Source: Clostridia bacterium
GTDB lineage: Bacteria > Bacillota > Clostridia > Peptostreptococcales > Acidaminobacteraceae
DNA length: 57,676 bases
Assembly (NCBI GenBank): GCA_014859095.1
Contig: JACUUV010000014.1
Span: forward strand, 1 to 57,676
Reading direction: 5' to 3'
The notes beneath the pieces were generated by a model. It saw only the letters and a program-made list of their open reading frames with translations. It did not search any database and was not told where the DNA came from. Positions 48,194 through 57,314 of this stretch are shown here, piece after piece. Both the position numbers and the translations under genes were made by a program. Positions within the stretch are counted from its first letter, which is position 1, and every line of letters starts with the position of its first letter.

Positions 48194-49330
48194 ATGAAAG
48201 AAGGCAAAATGATTGCAATGCTCCTCGCTGGTGGTCAAGGCTCCAGACTCAAACTATTGACCAGCGACGTTGCGAAACCCGCAGTACCTTTTGGCGGCAA
48301 GTACAAAATTATTGATTTCCCGCTAAGCAACTGTTCCAATTCGAACATTTTCGATGTCGGAATACTGACGCAGTACAAACCTTATCTCCTTAACTCCCAT
48401 GTCGGGATAGGAAGCGCATGGGATCTCGACCGTCCAAATGGTGGCGTGAGAATCCTTCCTCCTTACACGAATGAGGAGGGTGGCAGATGGTACAAAGGAA
48501 CTGCCAACGCAATATTTGAAAACATGTCCTTTATTGATGACCTCGATCCGACTTATGTATTGATTCTATCAGGTGACCACATCTACAAGATGGATTATTC
48601 CTTCATGCTTGATTTTCATATCAAGAAAAATGCGGATGTGACCATCTCTGTCATCGAAGTGCCTTGGGAGGAAACATCACGCTTTGGGATTCTGAAAATC
48701 AACGATGAGGACCTCATCACAGAATTTTTGGAGAAACCGAAAAATGCGGATTCCAACCTGGCTTCCATGGGCATTTATATCTTCAACTGGAAATCTTTGC
48801 GTCAGTACCTTTTGGATGACGAACTCGATCCCAAATCGGAGAACGATTTCGGCAAAAACATCATACCGAATATGACGGGTGACGGCAAGAAAATGTTCGC
48901 ATACAAATTCCAAGGTTATTGGAAAGACGTCGGTACAATCAAGAGTTATTGGGAAGCCAATATGGACTTGCTGTCTGATGACAACACTCTGGACCTGTAT
49001 GACCGAAGCTGGAAAATTTTTACCAAAAACAGACACCTCCCACCCCATTATGTCACACCGAACGCCACAGTTACCAAATGCCTGGTCAACGAAGGTTGCT
49101 TCATAGAGGGTTCAGTAGAGAGTTCCGTACTATTCAGTGAAATTAAAATCGGGAAAAAAGCAAAAGTCACAAACAGTGTACTGCTTTCTGGAGTAGTCGT
49201 CGAAGAAGGCGCTGAAATCAACAATGCAGTAATCATGGAAAATGTCGTCATCAAGTCGGGGTCTATCATAGGCTCAAAGGATTCCGATGAGATTTATCTG
49301 GTCAGTAGCACTGATATAGTAGAATCGTAA
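48194..49330 (+). CDS. glgC: glucose-1-phosphate adenylyltransferase, catalytic subunit
   Basis: 378-aa enzyme forming ADP-glucose, the committed step of glycogen synthesis. Nucleotide loop [58 protein letters not shown] and [10 protein letters not shown] are all signatures; a left-handed beta-helix follows (~290-370). 4 nt after glgB. With the adjacent GlgD it should form the heteromeric GlgCD enzyme known from Bacillus and clostridia. Confidence 0.97.
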   Translation: MKEGKMIAMLLAGGQGSRLKLLTSDVAKPAVPFGGKYKIIDFPLSNCSNSNIFDVGILTQYKPYLLNSHVGIGSAWDLDRPNGGVRILPPYTNEEGGRWYKGTANAIFENMSFIDDLDPTYVLILSGDHIYKMDYSFMLDFHIKKNADVTISVIEVPWEETSRFGILKINDEDLITEFLEKPKNADSNLASMGIYIFNWKSLRQYLLDDELDPKSENDFGKNIIPNMTGDGKKMFAYKFQGYWKDVGTIKSYWEANMDLLSDDNTLDLYDRSWKIFTKNRHLPPHYVTPNATVTKCLVNEGCFIEGSVESSVLFSEIKIGKKAKVTNSVLLSGVVVEEGAEINNAVIMENVVIKSGSIIGSKDSDEIYLVSSTDIVES

Positions 49331-49346
49331 AAAAGGGGGGTGCAGT

Positions 49347-50483
49347 ATGAAGAATTGTTTAGGCATAATAAACTTAAGTGAAAGTGATTCGAATTTAGGT
49401 GTACTCACTCAAAAAAGGCCTACTGCAATGTTGCCTTTTGCAGGTCGTTATAGAGTTATAGATTTTATTTTATCCAATATGGTCAATAGTGGAATCACAG
49501 GAATCGGAGTCTTTACGGGCAACAAAGTCCGCTCTGTCATGGACCACCTTGGATCGGGACAGTCATGGGATTTAGATAGAAAAATCAACGGTCTGTTTCT
49601 ATTCACTCCAACGTATGATTACAATGCCATCAATCAAAAAGTTGGCGACTTGGATCTTTTCTACCAAAACAACACTTTCTTGAATTATTCCAAACAAGAT
49701 TACATTCTATTTGCAAAAAGCTATATGTTGGCCAATATAGATTACAATAAGGCCTTTCAGGAGTTCGTGGACTCAGGCGCGGACATCTCCCTGATCTACA
49801 AAAAAGTGAGAGACAGGAAAAACGCATACTTGGGTTGTGACAAGATTCATTTTGATGGACATGGTCATTTTGAGAGTATTGGAACCAATCTTGGCATGGA
49901 AGATGAATTCAATCTATCCATGGAAATGTATTTCATGAAAAAATCCGTTTACTTTGAAATGCTCTATGATGCTATTGAAAAAGGGACTGCCAACTATCTC
50001 AAACAAGCTGTTTTCAATAACCTTGACAAGTACAAGGTCACGACCCACGAATTTAAGGGGACCGTATTTTGCATCAACAATGTCAGAAATTATTTCTATG
50101 CCAATATGGACATTCTCAAGCCAGAAGTTGCAAACGACCTGTTTTACAGCAACGGCCATATCCTAACAAAAGTCAAAGATGAACCCTCAACCCATTATAA
50201 AGAGAATGCAAGAATCAAAAACTCATTTGTAGCCAATGGCTGTCAAATTGATGGTTTTGTCGAGAATTCGATTATTTTCCGTGGTGTTAAAATTGAAAAA
50301 GGATGCATCATCCGAAACAGCATCATCATGCAAAAGGCTGATATTGCAAACAACGTTCATTTGAATTACGTCATTCTTGACAAACGCACCAAAGTCAACA
50401 AAGGCGTCACGCTGATTGGAGATCCATCAAATCCTTATATAGGCGGAAAGAAATCTCTGATCACTAGGGAGGGAGAACAATGA
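49347..50483 (+). CDS. glgD: glucose-1-phosphate adenylyltransferase regulatory-type subunit
   Basis: 378-aa GlgC paralogue lacking the GGxGxRL nucleotide loop: it begins NCLGIINLSESDSNLGVLTQ and has RPTAMLPFAGRYRVIDFILS instead. The C-terminal beta-helix is retained. In Bacillota GlgD is little active alone but raises GlgC activity, so the pair is expected to work as one enzyme. Starts 16 nt after glgC with GGGGGG upstream; stop overlaps the glgA start by 4 bases. Confidence 0.95.
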   Translation: MKNCLGIINLSESDSNLGVLTQKRPTAMLPFAGRYRVIDFILSNMVNSGITGIGVFTGNKVRSVMDHLGSGQSWDLDRKINGLFLFTPTYDYNAINQKVGDLDLFYQNNTFLNYSKQDYILFAKSYMLANIDYNKAFQEFVDSGADISLIYKKVRDRKNAYLGCDKIHFDGHGHFESIGTNLGMEDEFNLSMEMYFMKKSVYFEMLYDAIEKGTANYLKQAVFNNLDKYKVTTHEFKGTVFCINNVRNYFYANMDILKPEVANDLFYSNGHILTKVKDEPSTHYKENARIKNSFVANGCQIDGFVENSIIFRGVKIEKGCIIRNSIIMQKADIANNVHLNYVILDKRTKVNKGVTLIGDPSNPYIGGKKSLITREGEQ

Positions 50484-51940
50484 TCAAAATAGCTTTCATC
50501 GCATCAGAGGCTGCACCTTTCGCCAAGACCGGAGGGCTCGCAGATGTTGCGGGCTCATTACCCAAAGCACTTCAATCAAAAAGCTTTAACGTGGATGTAT
50601 ATTTGCCACTACACAGAATAATTAGCGATACTTTCAGAAATGAGATGAAATTCCTTGGCGCCACTTCTGTAAGCATGGGCTGGAGAACGCAATATGTTGG
50701 TGTTTATCATTTGATCCACGAGGGTGTAGACCATTATTTTATCGACAATGAGTTTTATTTCAAAAGACACACTTTATACGGCGAAGGCGACGACGCCGAG
50801 CGTTATGTCTTCTTTTCAAAAGCCGTTCTCGCCGCAATGAAATTTATGGATAGGAAACCCGACATCATTCATACGAATGATTGGCACACTGCCGCAGTAA
50901 ACGTACTCATTAACGAGTATCGTAAACACGACGAGTTCTATGCCGACATTAAAACCGTGTTCACTATCCACAATTTGAGATATCAAGGTATATTCGATCC
51001 TTATACACTTGGGGATCTGCTCGATTTACCAAAGGAGTATTTCAATGAGGACCAACTCAAATACTACAACAGTATCAACCTGCTCAAAGGTGGCATAGTT
51101 TTCAGTGATCATGTGACCACTGTTTCCAAAAGCTATGCCGAGGAGATCAAATATCCATATTTCGGAGAAAATCTGGATGGCATCATCCGAAAGTATGATT
51201 TCAAATTGACCGGTATCGTGAATGGAATCGACTATGAAACCTACTCGCCTTCCAAAGATGTCAACATCCCAATCAATTTCGACCTCAGATCCATCGGCAG
51301 AAAGAAAGAAATAAAAATGCATCTGCAAATCAAATTCGGCCTTCCTGTTGATCCAGAAATACCTATGCTTGCTATCGTATCCAGGCTGGTGGACATGAAG
51401 GGAATGGACCTCATTGAGCATATTTTGGATGAACTGTTGCTTGAAAATGTTCAATTGGTGGTGCTAGGAACCGGTGAAAGCAGATATGAGGACCTATTCA
51501 AGACTTATCAATACCGTTATCCGGACAAAGTCGCCGCGCGCATTTATTTTGACCAATATGAATCCCATTCCATCTATGCGGGTGCGGATATCTTCATCAT
51601 GCCATCGCTGTTCGAACCTTGTGGACTCAGCCAACTGATCGCACTCAGATATGGTACCATACCTGTTGTCAGACAGATCGGTGGTCTGAAGGATACCGTC
51701 ATACCTTTCAACAAATATACAGGTGAAGGCAACGGTTTTGGATTCCAAAACTACAATGCCCACGAACTTTTATTTACAATCAAGGAAGCACTCAGCACTT
51801 ATGAAAATGATGAAAACTGGAAAATGTTAATGAGACATGCCATGAAGGCCGACAACAGTTGGACCGCTTCGTCCAAAGAATACATGGCAATCTATATGAA
51901 GCTCATGGGACAAGAGCTATATGAAGATCCCAACATGTGA
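50480..51940 (+). CDS. glgA: glycogen synthase (ADP-glucose dependent)
   Basis: 486-aa GT5 transferase extending alpha-1,4 glucan from ADP-glucose. N-terminal IAFIASEAAPFAKTGGLADV with the KTGGL substrate loop, IIHTNDWHTAAVNVL, TIHNLRYQGIFDP, TTVSKSYAEEI and the C-terminal catalytic segment FIMPSLFEPCGLSQLIALRYG. Standard length. ATG overlaps the glgD stop (ATGA) and GGGAGGGAG precedes it. Confidence 0.97.
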   Translation: MIKIAFIASEAAPFAKTGGLADVAGSLPKALQSKSFNVDVYLPLHRIISDTFRNEMKFLGATSVSMGWRTQYVGVYHLIHEGVDHYFIDNEFYFKRHTLYGEGDDAERYVFFSKAVLAAMKFMDRKPDIIHTNDWHTAAVNVLINEYRKHDEFYADIKTVFTIHNLRYQGIFDPYTLGDLLDLPKEYFNEDQLKYYNSINLLKGGIVFSDHVTTVSKSYAEEIKYPYFGENLDGIIRKYDFKLTGIVNGIDYETYSPSKDVNIPINFDLRSIGRKKEIKMHLQIKFGLPVDPEIPMLAIVSRLVDMKGMDLIEHILDELLLENVQLVVLGTGESRYEDLFKTYQYRYPDKVAARIYFDQYESHSIYAGADIFIMPSLFEPCGLSQLIALRYGTIPVVRQIGGLKDTVIPFNKYTGEGNGFGFQNYNAHELLFTIKEALSTYENDENWKMLMRHAMKADNSWTASSKEYMAIYMKLMGQELYEDPNM

Positions 51941-51949
51941 GGTGAAATT

Positions 51950-54391
51950 ATGAAAATATCCGTATCGGAATTCAAATTGGATTTCACGGAGGCAATCAAT
52001 TCCACAACCGCCAGACAAATCGAGGATACCACGGCGCTTGAAAGATACAATGCGCTGGGGACACTCCTCAAGGATTACATCGGCGAATTGTGGGCAGGTA
52101 CAAACAAATCATATAGGGAAATACAAACCAAACAGGTCTACTACTTTTCTATGGAGTTTTTAACCGGAAAATTTCTCGAAAACAACCTTTACTATCTCGG
52201 ACTCTATGATGTCACAAAACAAGCTCTCAAAGAACTTAATATCGATCTCAAGGAGCTCGTTGAAGTCGAAATGGATCAAGGACTTGGCAATGGAGGTCTT
52301 GGAAGACTCGCTTACTGTTTCCTGGACTCAATGAGTTCACTTTCCATTCCAGGGCATGGGTGCGGAATCCGTTACAAAAATGGACTTTTCGAACAAAAAA
52401 TCATCAATGGATATCAAGTGGAGTACCCCGACCGCTGGCTTGTCAACAACAACGTATGGGAATACAAACGTCCCAACAAAGCTGTGGAAGTTCATTTCAA
52501 CGGACGAGTCGACTCCTATATGGAAGATGATCGCACCAAATACAAATTGGTTGATTATGATAGGGTCCTTGCAGTACCGTATGACACTCCAATTCTGGGA
52601 TACGACAACAACACCGTCAACACATTAAGACTGTGGTCTGCAGAGGAAATCGAAGACATCTTTGACTTCGAGCATTTCTCTAAAGGGAACTACTATAGTG
52701 CATTTGAAAAGAAGCACTCTGTAGAAATTATAACTCAGATTCTTTACCCGAACGATTCCATCGACGAAGGTAAAATGCTTAGACTTAAGCAGGAGTATTT
52801 CTTTGTGTCCGCAGGGATTCAGAGCATTCTGGCAACTTTCAAAAAGATGAAACAACCTATTGAAAATTTAGCAGATTATGTCGCCATCCACATCAACGAC
52901 ACGCATCCTTCGCTTGCAATTCCAGAACTCATGCGAATTCTACTCGATGAGGAATCCTTGTCTTGGGATTCAGCTTGGAGAATCACTACCGCATGTATTT
53001 CGTATACCAATCACACCATTTTGTCTGAAGCGCTTGAAAAATGGTCATTTTTCATGCTGAAAGACCTGCTTCCTAGGATCACAATGATTATCGAGGAGAT
53101 CAACAGACGTTTCATAGAGAGCCTTAAAAATGCTTATCTCTATACCGATGAACAGAAAATTCACGACATGGCCATCATATCGGATGGTATCGTCAAAATG
53201 GCTCATTTGGCCATTATCGGCTCTCACAGTATCAACGGTGTCGCTAAACTACACACCGACATACTGAAGAAAAGCCTCTTGAAAGATTTTTATGAGTTAC
53301 AACCCGAAAAATTCAACAATAAAACAAATGGGATTACCCATAGACACTGGTTGCTTAACGCAAACACGGAACTTTCGGGTTTGCTCAAAGAGACCATCGG
53401 TAGCGGTTTTGTCAAAAATCCACTCGCGCTCAGAGACTTGCTGAAGTATCGCGACGATAAAAGCATTCAAAACAAGTTATTTGATATCAAACACAACAAA
53501 AAAGAAAATCTGGCAAAAATGATCTTCGACACCCAAGGCATACTCATTGATCCTTTCAGTATTTTTGATGTGCAGGCCAAACGGATTCATGAATACAAAA
53601 GACAACATCTCAATATTCTTCACATTATGCACCTTTACAATAAACTGAAGGAAAATCCGAATCTGGATATTCCTCCCCGCACTTTCATATTTGCGGGAAA
53701 ATCCGCTCCAAGCTACTATGTCGCCAAGCAAATCATCAAGCTCATTAACACACTGGCAGATGTGATCAACAACGACACAAGCATCAAAGATAAAATAAAG
53801 ATTGTATTTTTGCCTAACTATGGTGTATCATTAGCAAGTAAAATCATACCAGCGGCAGATGTGAGCGAACAAATATCCACCGCTTCCAAGGAAGCATCCG
53901 GAACCGGCAACATGAAATTCATGATGAATGGCGCCATAACTCTTGCCACTCTAGATGGTGCCAATGTTGAAATTCTTAAAGAAGTTGGTGAAAACAACAT
54001 CGTCACTTTCGGCCTAAGAGATTATGAAGTCCATAAGTATTATGAAACAGGGGAATACAAAGCCTTTGATGTTTACAGTTCCACTCCGGCTCTCAAAATG
54101 GTTGTCGATCAACTGATCAATGGATTTTTACCGACTGCAAAAGATGAATTTTTGCCAATCGTCGACCGTTTGCTCAGGTACAATGACGAATTCTTCGTTT
54201 TGAAGGATTTCGATTCCTATGTTGACGCTCAGGAACGCATCGGACTTTATTACAGAGACAAACAGCACTGGATGAAAATGTCCATTGCAAATATTGCATG
54301 TTCAGGAGCTTTTTCCGCAGACTACACCATAGACAAATATGCTTCAGGAATATGGCACGTCAACCGAAAACCGCTGGATTTCAATTTATAA
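51950..54391 (+). CDS. glgP: glycogen phosphorylase
   Basis: 813-aa GT35 enzyme releasing glucose 1-phosphate from glycogen. N-terminal YFSMEFLTGKFLENNL and DQGLGNGGLGRLAYCFLDS, IHINDTHPSLAIPELMR in the middle and the pyridoxal-phosphate segment EASGTGNMKFMMNGAITLAT with the cofactor Lys near the C-terminus. Full length. Begins 9 nt after glgA. Its presence beside synthesis genes means storage and mobilisation are transcribed together. Confidence 0.97.
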   Translation: MKISVSEFKLDFTEAINSTTARQIEDTTALERYNALGTLLKDYIGELWAGTNKSYREIQTKQVYYFSMEFLTGKFLENNLYYLGLYDVTKQALKELNIDLKELVEVEMDQGLGNGGLGRLAYCFLDSMSSLSIPGHGCGIRYKNGLFEQKIINGYQVEYPDRWLVNNNVWEYKRPNKAVEVHFNGRVDSYMEDDRTKYKLVDYDRVLAVPYDTPILGYDNNTVNTLRLWSAEEIEDIFDFEHFSKGNYYSAFEKKHSVEIITQILYPNDSIDEGKMLRLKQEYFFVSAGIQSILATFKKMKQPIENLADYVAIHINDTHPSLAIPELMRILLDEESLSWDSAWRITTACISYTNHTILSEALEKWSFFMLKDLLPRITMIIEEINRRFIESLKNAYLYTDEQKIHDMAIISDGIVKMAHLAIIGSHSINGVAKLHTDILKKSLLKDFYELQPEKFNNKTNGITHRHWLLNANTELSGLLKETIGSGFVKNPLALRDLLKYRDDKSIQNKLFDIKHNKKENLAKMIFDTQGILIDPFSIFDVQAKRIHEYKRQHLNILHIMHLYNKLKENPNLDIPPRTFIFAGKSAPSYYVAKQIIKLINTLADVINNDTSIKDKIKIVFLPNYGVSLASKIIPAADVSEQISTASKEASGTGNMKFMMNGAITLATLDGANVEILKEVGENNIVTFGLRDYEVHKYYETGEYKAFDVYSSTPALKMVVDQLINGFLPTAKDEFLPIVDRLLRYNDEFFVLKDFDSYVDAQERIGLYYRDKQHWMKMSIANIACSGAFSADYTIDKYASGIWHVNRKPLDFNL

Positions 54392-54412
54392 ATCCATTAT
54401 GTAGGTGATTAT

Positions 54413-56380
54413 ATGAATTTTAAAAACTACCCCGAAACATTAAAAACGTTAGGGGCGATCTATTCCAAAACCGAAACAGTGTTCAACGTATGGGCACCCA
54501 CTCAAAATCATTTGAAAATTGCTCTCTATGAAAATCCCCGTGCTTTATACAGGGACATCTATGATATGGAGCAAGATACTGATGGTGTTTTCAGTGTACG
54601 CATAAAAGGCGATCTTCATGGCAAGTTTTATACGATTATCGTAGACAATCAGTCCGAGGTCACCGATCCTTATGCCATCTCTGCAAACGCCAATGGGATC
54701 AGAAGCGCAATCATCGATCTGGACCGCACCAATCCCGAAGGTTGGGACAAATATCAAAGACCTTCTGGCAACAACAATTGCGATGCAGTGATTTATGAAC
54801 TTCATATAAAAGATTTCACTGGTCACACTTCTTCCGGTATTGAAAACAAGGGCAAATTTTTAGGGCTTTCTGAAAACGGTACCAGCTATAAGGGGTATTC
54901 CACTGGACTGGATCATTTGGTTGATCTCGGAATAACACACGTCCATTTGATGCCTGTCTATGATTATCTGACTGTTGATGAAAAAGACAACTCTGATGAA
55001 AATTACAACTGGGGTTACGATCCTGAGCACTACAACCTGCCTGAAGGGTGTTACTCAACAGATCCAGACAATCCAATCTCAAGAGTTAAAGAACTCAAAG
55101 AAGCTGTGATGACCATGCATAAGGCAGGAATCAAAGTCGTACTTGACGTTGTCTATAACCACACCTACAGAAGTCAGTATGCGAACTTCAATGTCCTTGT
55201 GCCAAATTACTACTACCGCATGACACCTGATGGTTATTTTTCTAATGGTTCCGGTTGTGGCAATGAGTTCGCCAGTGAAAATCCAATGGCTAGAAGATTC
55301 ATTGTGGATTCTCTCCAATATTGGATGAACGAGTACCACATTGACGGCTTCAGGTTTGACCTGATGGGTCTCATGGACATTGAGACGGCAACTCAAATTG
55401 AAAAAACACTTAGAAAAGAAAACCCTGAGATTCTGATCTATGGCGAGCCCTGGACGGGTGGTCTTTCCACTCTCCCTGAGAACAAACGCGTCTACAAAGG
55501 ATCACAGGGCAACAAAGGCTTCGCAGTTTTCAATGATGATTTCAGAAACGCAATCAAAGGTGACAACGACGGCTTTGAGTTGGGATTTATTCACGCCAAC
55601 AAGGATTCTGTTCACAGTCTGGCCATAGGCATAACAGGTTCCATTCCATATGACGATGCCCATATCGGTTTCGCGACCAATCCTTGTGAGTCCATCAATT
55701 ATTTCAACTCACATGACAATCTGATTCTATTGGACAAAATCAAAAAAGTGTCGCCAGACGCAAATGAAGAGACTTTGATGAGGCTTAACAAACTCGCCTT
55801 CAGCATCCTTTTCACCGCTCAAGGCATCCCGTTTTTCCATGCAGGCAATGAATTCTTAAGAGACAAGCAAGGACACCACAACACATACAACACTTCTCTG
55901 GCGATAAATGGCATTAACTGGGAGAACAAGAAAAAATACTATGGTTTTTACAGTTATGTGAAGGACTTGATTCAGCTCAGAAAAGATTTTTCATGCCTCA
56001 GGTTGAAATCTGCAAAAGAGGTCCGTTCCAAACTCTTTTTTGTAAGAGATGCGCCTTTTGACGACTTGATCAAAGATGCTGTAGTCTACACAATTGGCCA
56101 AGATGCATCCGCAGATTTCGACTGCATGTTGGTGGTTCATAATCCTTCACATGAACCATTGATTTTATCCATTCACGAGTTGTTGACCCATATGTGTTGC
56201 ACAAAAGAAGATCATCCCGCTGATTTACCAAAGTTAAAGAGCATCAAAATCGAACGTATCTTTGATGAGAATGGTCGTTTGCACGACCCTGAAATCATTA
56301 CACCAGAGACTTATCACCTGGTCAAAGTCGGTCCGATCAGTACCAACGTCTTTAAATTCACAAATCTGGAAAACAGGTAA
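54413..56380 (+). CDS. type I pullulanase (glycogen debranching)
   Basis: 655-aa GH13 enzyme hydrolysing alpha-1,6 branches. N-terminal CBM48-like module (TVFNVWAPTQNHLKIALY), the type I hallmark YNWGYDPEHYNLPEGCYST, then nucleophile Asp in IDGFRFDLMG, Glu in ILIYGEPWTGG and Asp in NYFNSHDNLI. No signal peptide is visible, so it is probably intracellular and acts on stored glycogen with GlgP rather than on external pullulan. Last gene of the operon, 21 nt after glgP, followed by a terminator. Confidence 0.93.
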   Translation: MNFKNYPETLKTLGAIYSKTETVFNVWAPTQNHLKIALYENPRALYRDIYDMEQDTDGVFSVRIKGDLHGKFYTIIVDNQSEVTDPYAISANANGIRSAIIDLDRTNPEGWDKYQRPSGNNNCDAVIYELHIKDFTGHTSSGIENKGKFLGLSENGTSYKGYSTGLDHLVDLGITHVHLMPVYDYLTVDEKDNSDENYNWGYDPEHYNLPEGCYSTDPDNPISRVKELKEAVMTMHKAGIKVVLDVVYNHTYRSQYANFNVLVPNYYYRMTPDGYFSNGSGCGNEFASENPMARRFIVDSLQYWMNEYHIDGFRFDLMGLMDIETATQIEKTLRKENPEILIYGEPWTGGLSTLPENKRVYKGSQGNKGFAVFNDDFRNAIKGDNDGFELGFIHANKDSVHSLAIGITGSIPYDDAHIGFATNPCESINYFNSHDNLILLDKIKKVSPDANEETLMRLNKLAFSILFTAQGIPFFHAGNEFLRDKQGHHNTYNTSLAINGINWENKKKYYGFYSYVKDLIQLRKDFSCLRLKSAKEVRSKLFFVRDAPFDDLIKDAVVYTIGQDASADFDCMLVVHNPSHEPLILSIHELLTHMCCTKEDHPADLPKLKSIKIERIFDENGRLHDPEIITPETYHLVKVGPISTNVFKFTNLENR

Positions 56381-56386
56381 AAAAAT

Positions 56387-56427
56387 AAGGCATACCATTT
56401 TCGACTAAATCGAATTTGGAATGCCTT
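56387..56427 (+). terminator. terminator of the glycogen operon
   Basis: Stem AAGGCAT/ATGCCTT with inner pairing TTCGA/TCGAA and neighbouring CCA/TGG, followed by TTTCTTTAAT; 7 nt past the pullulanase stop. Confidence 0.8.
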
Positions 56428-56444
56428 TTCTTTAATATTACCAC

Positions 56445-56735
56445 TTAACAGCTTGAAGCGCCTTCTTTCACAGGACCGACAGCATAGCTGTATCCGTTCC
56501 ATTTCACTTCTACCTGACCAAATGTCTCCACTAAATATTTTTCCATTATGAAGTTCACGTTTCCGATTTTTTCCTCTACGTCATCTTCTTTTGATTGGTC
56601 TAGACCTAGACCAAAGCTTGGACCACCTCAGCCCATTCCTGCAATATATACTCTTAGGTTTTGTGGTTTGTCAGGTTGTTGCTCAAGTACCCCTTGAATA
56701 CGACTAACAGTATCTTCATCAACAATAAAATACAT
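56445..56735 (-). CDS. HesB/IscA-like selenoprotein (in-frame UGA = Sec36)
   Basis: 96-aa reading frame interrupted only by one TGA (56630-56628, codon 36) and ending in TAA. Start ATG 56735 has GGAGG 7 nt upstream. Reading the TGA as selenocysteine gives ...LRVYIAGMGUGGPSFGLGL..., matching the neighbouring paralogue, which has GMGCSGPSFGLGL with Cys at exactly that site. Downstream residues stay in frame and conserved (NVNFIMEKYLVE, VEVKWNGYSYAV) and the protein ends SSC. A bSECIS-like hairpin lies at the right distance after the UGA. Role: HesB/IscA-like proteins carry Fe-S clusters or iron; HesB-like selenoproteins are known from bacterial selenoproteome surveys. The alternative is a nonsense-mutated pseudogene, but the intact flanks and hairpin argue against it. 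Confidence 0.85.
56595..56614 (-). promoter_or_regulatory. bSECIS-like hairpin downstream of the in-frame UGA
   Basis: Minus strand TTGGTCTA-GGTC-TAGACCAA: a perfect 8-bp stem with a GGTC apical loop. The first loop base is 22 nt after the UGA codon, and G occupies the first two loop positions, as required of bacterial SECIS elements. Confidence 0.8.
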
Positions 56736-56776
56736 GCTTTTCCCTCCAATAATTCGCTTTTTAATTGTTCATTGAG

Positions 56777-56804
56777 TTTATACCCAAAATAAAACGATAT
56801 GCAA
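56777..56804 (-). promoter_or_regulatory. candidate promoter of the HesB-like selenoprotein gene
   Basis: Minus strand TTGCAT (56804-56799), 16-bp spacer, TATAAA (56782-56777). The -35 lies inside the terminator hairpin of the upstream paralogue. Confidence 0.5.
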
Positions 56805-56820
56805 CGTTAACATATCGTTT
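56785..56820 (-). terminator. terminator of the HesB-like Cys paralogue
   Basis: 10-bp stem AAACGATATG/CATATCGTTT with a 9-nt loop, followed on the minus strand by TATTTTGGG; 18 nt past the stop codon. Confidence 0.7.
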
Positions 56821-56837
56821 CTTTTTTCACATTCAAT

Positions 56838-57149
56838 TTAGCCGCAGCTCGAGCATGAACCACATGCCGATGGAGCAACTGTAACCGGTTGAACAGAATA
56901 TCCGTTTCCAACCCATTCCACTTTGATTTCTCCAACTGTATCAAACACAGATTTCTCTAAAACAAAGTTTACGCCATTGATCGTCTCTGTAAAATCTTCT
57001 TCGTTAATGTTGTCAAGACCTAATCCAAAGCTAGGACCACTGCAACCCATTCCTGCGATGAAAACTCTGATGTTTTGTGGCTTATCAGCTTGAGCTGATA
57101 AAATTTCGCCAATTTTATCGCACGTTTCTTGATTTGTAGCAATATACAT
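56838..57149 (-). CDS. HesB/IscA-like protein (Cys form)
   Basis: 103-aa small protein of the HesB/IscA-like iron-sulfur assembly group: VFIAGMGCSGPSFGLGLDNI with the first conserved Cys, a beta-rich middle (GVNFVLEKSVFDTVGEIKVEW) and a Cys-rich tail (ACGSCSSCG) supplying further ligands. Start ATG 57149 follows GGAGGTGAATGT. It is a paralogue of the selenoprotein gene immediately downstream; both share the GMG(C/U)xGPSFGLGL core. Likely Fe-S carrier or iron-binding protein; a specific partner is not visible. Confidence 0.9.
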   Translation of the reverse strand: MYIATNQETCDKIGEILSAQADKPQNIRVFIAGMGCSGPSFGLGLDNINEEDFTETINGVNFVLEKSVFDTVGEIKVEWVGNGYSVQPVTVAPSACGSCSSCG

Positions 57150-57314
57150 ACATTCACCTCCGTTAATAATTCGATTATAATACAATTCCGACTAAAATAG
57201 TATAGTTATATAAAAAAGTTCACAAATATTTTTCATATCCACTATTTTTCAATCACAACCTGAACTTTGCACAAAAGTTACACTAAATACTTTTTGAGGC
57301 TGAAAAACGTTGCT

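Noticed and set aside
56445-56735. Possibility that the HesB-like gene is simply a pseudogene with a nonsense mutation
   Set aside because: The stop is specifically TGA at the conserved Cys, both flanks remain in frame and conserved, the ribosome site is intact and a bSECIS-type hairpin is at the right distance; kept as alternative but less likely.
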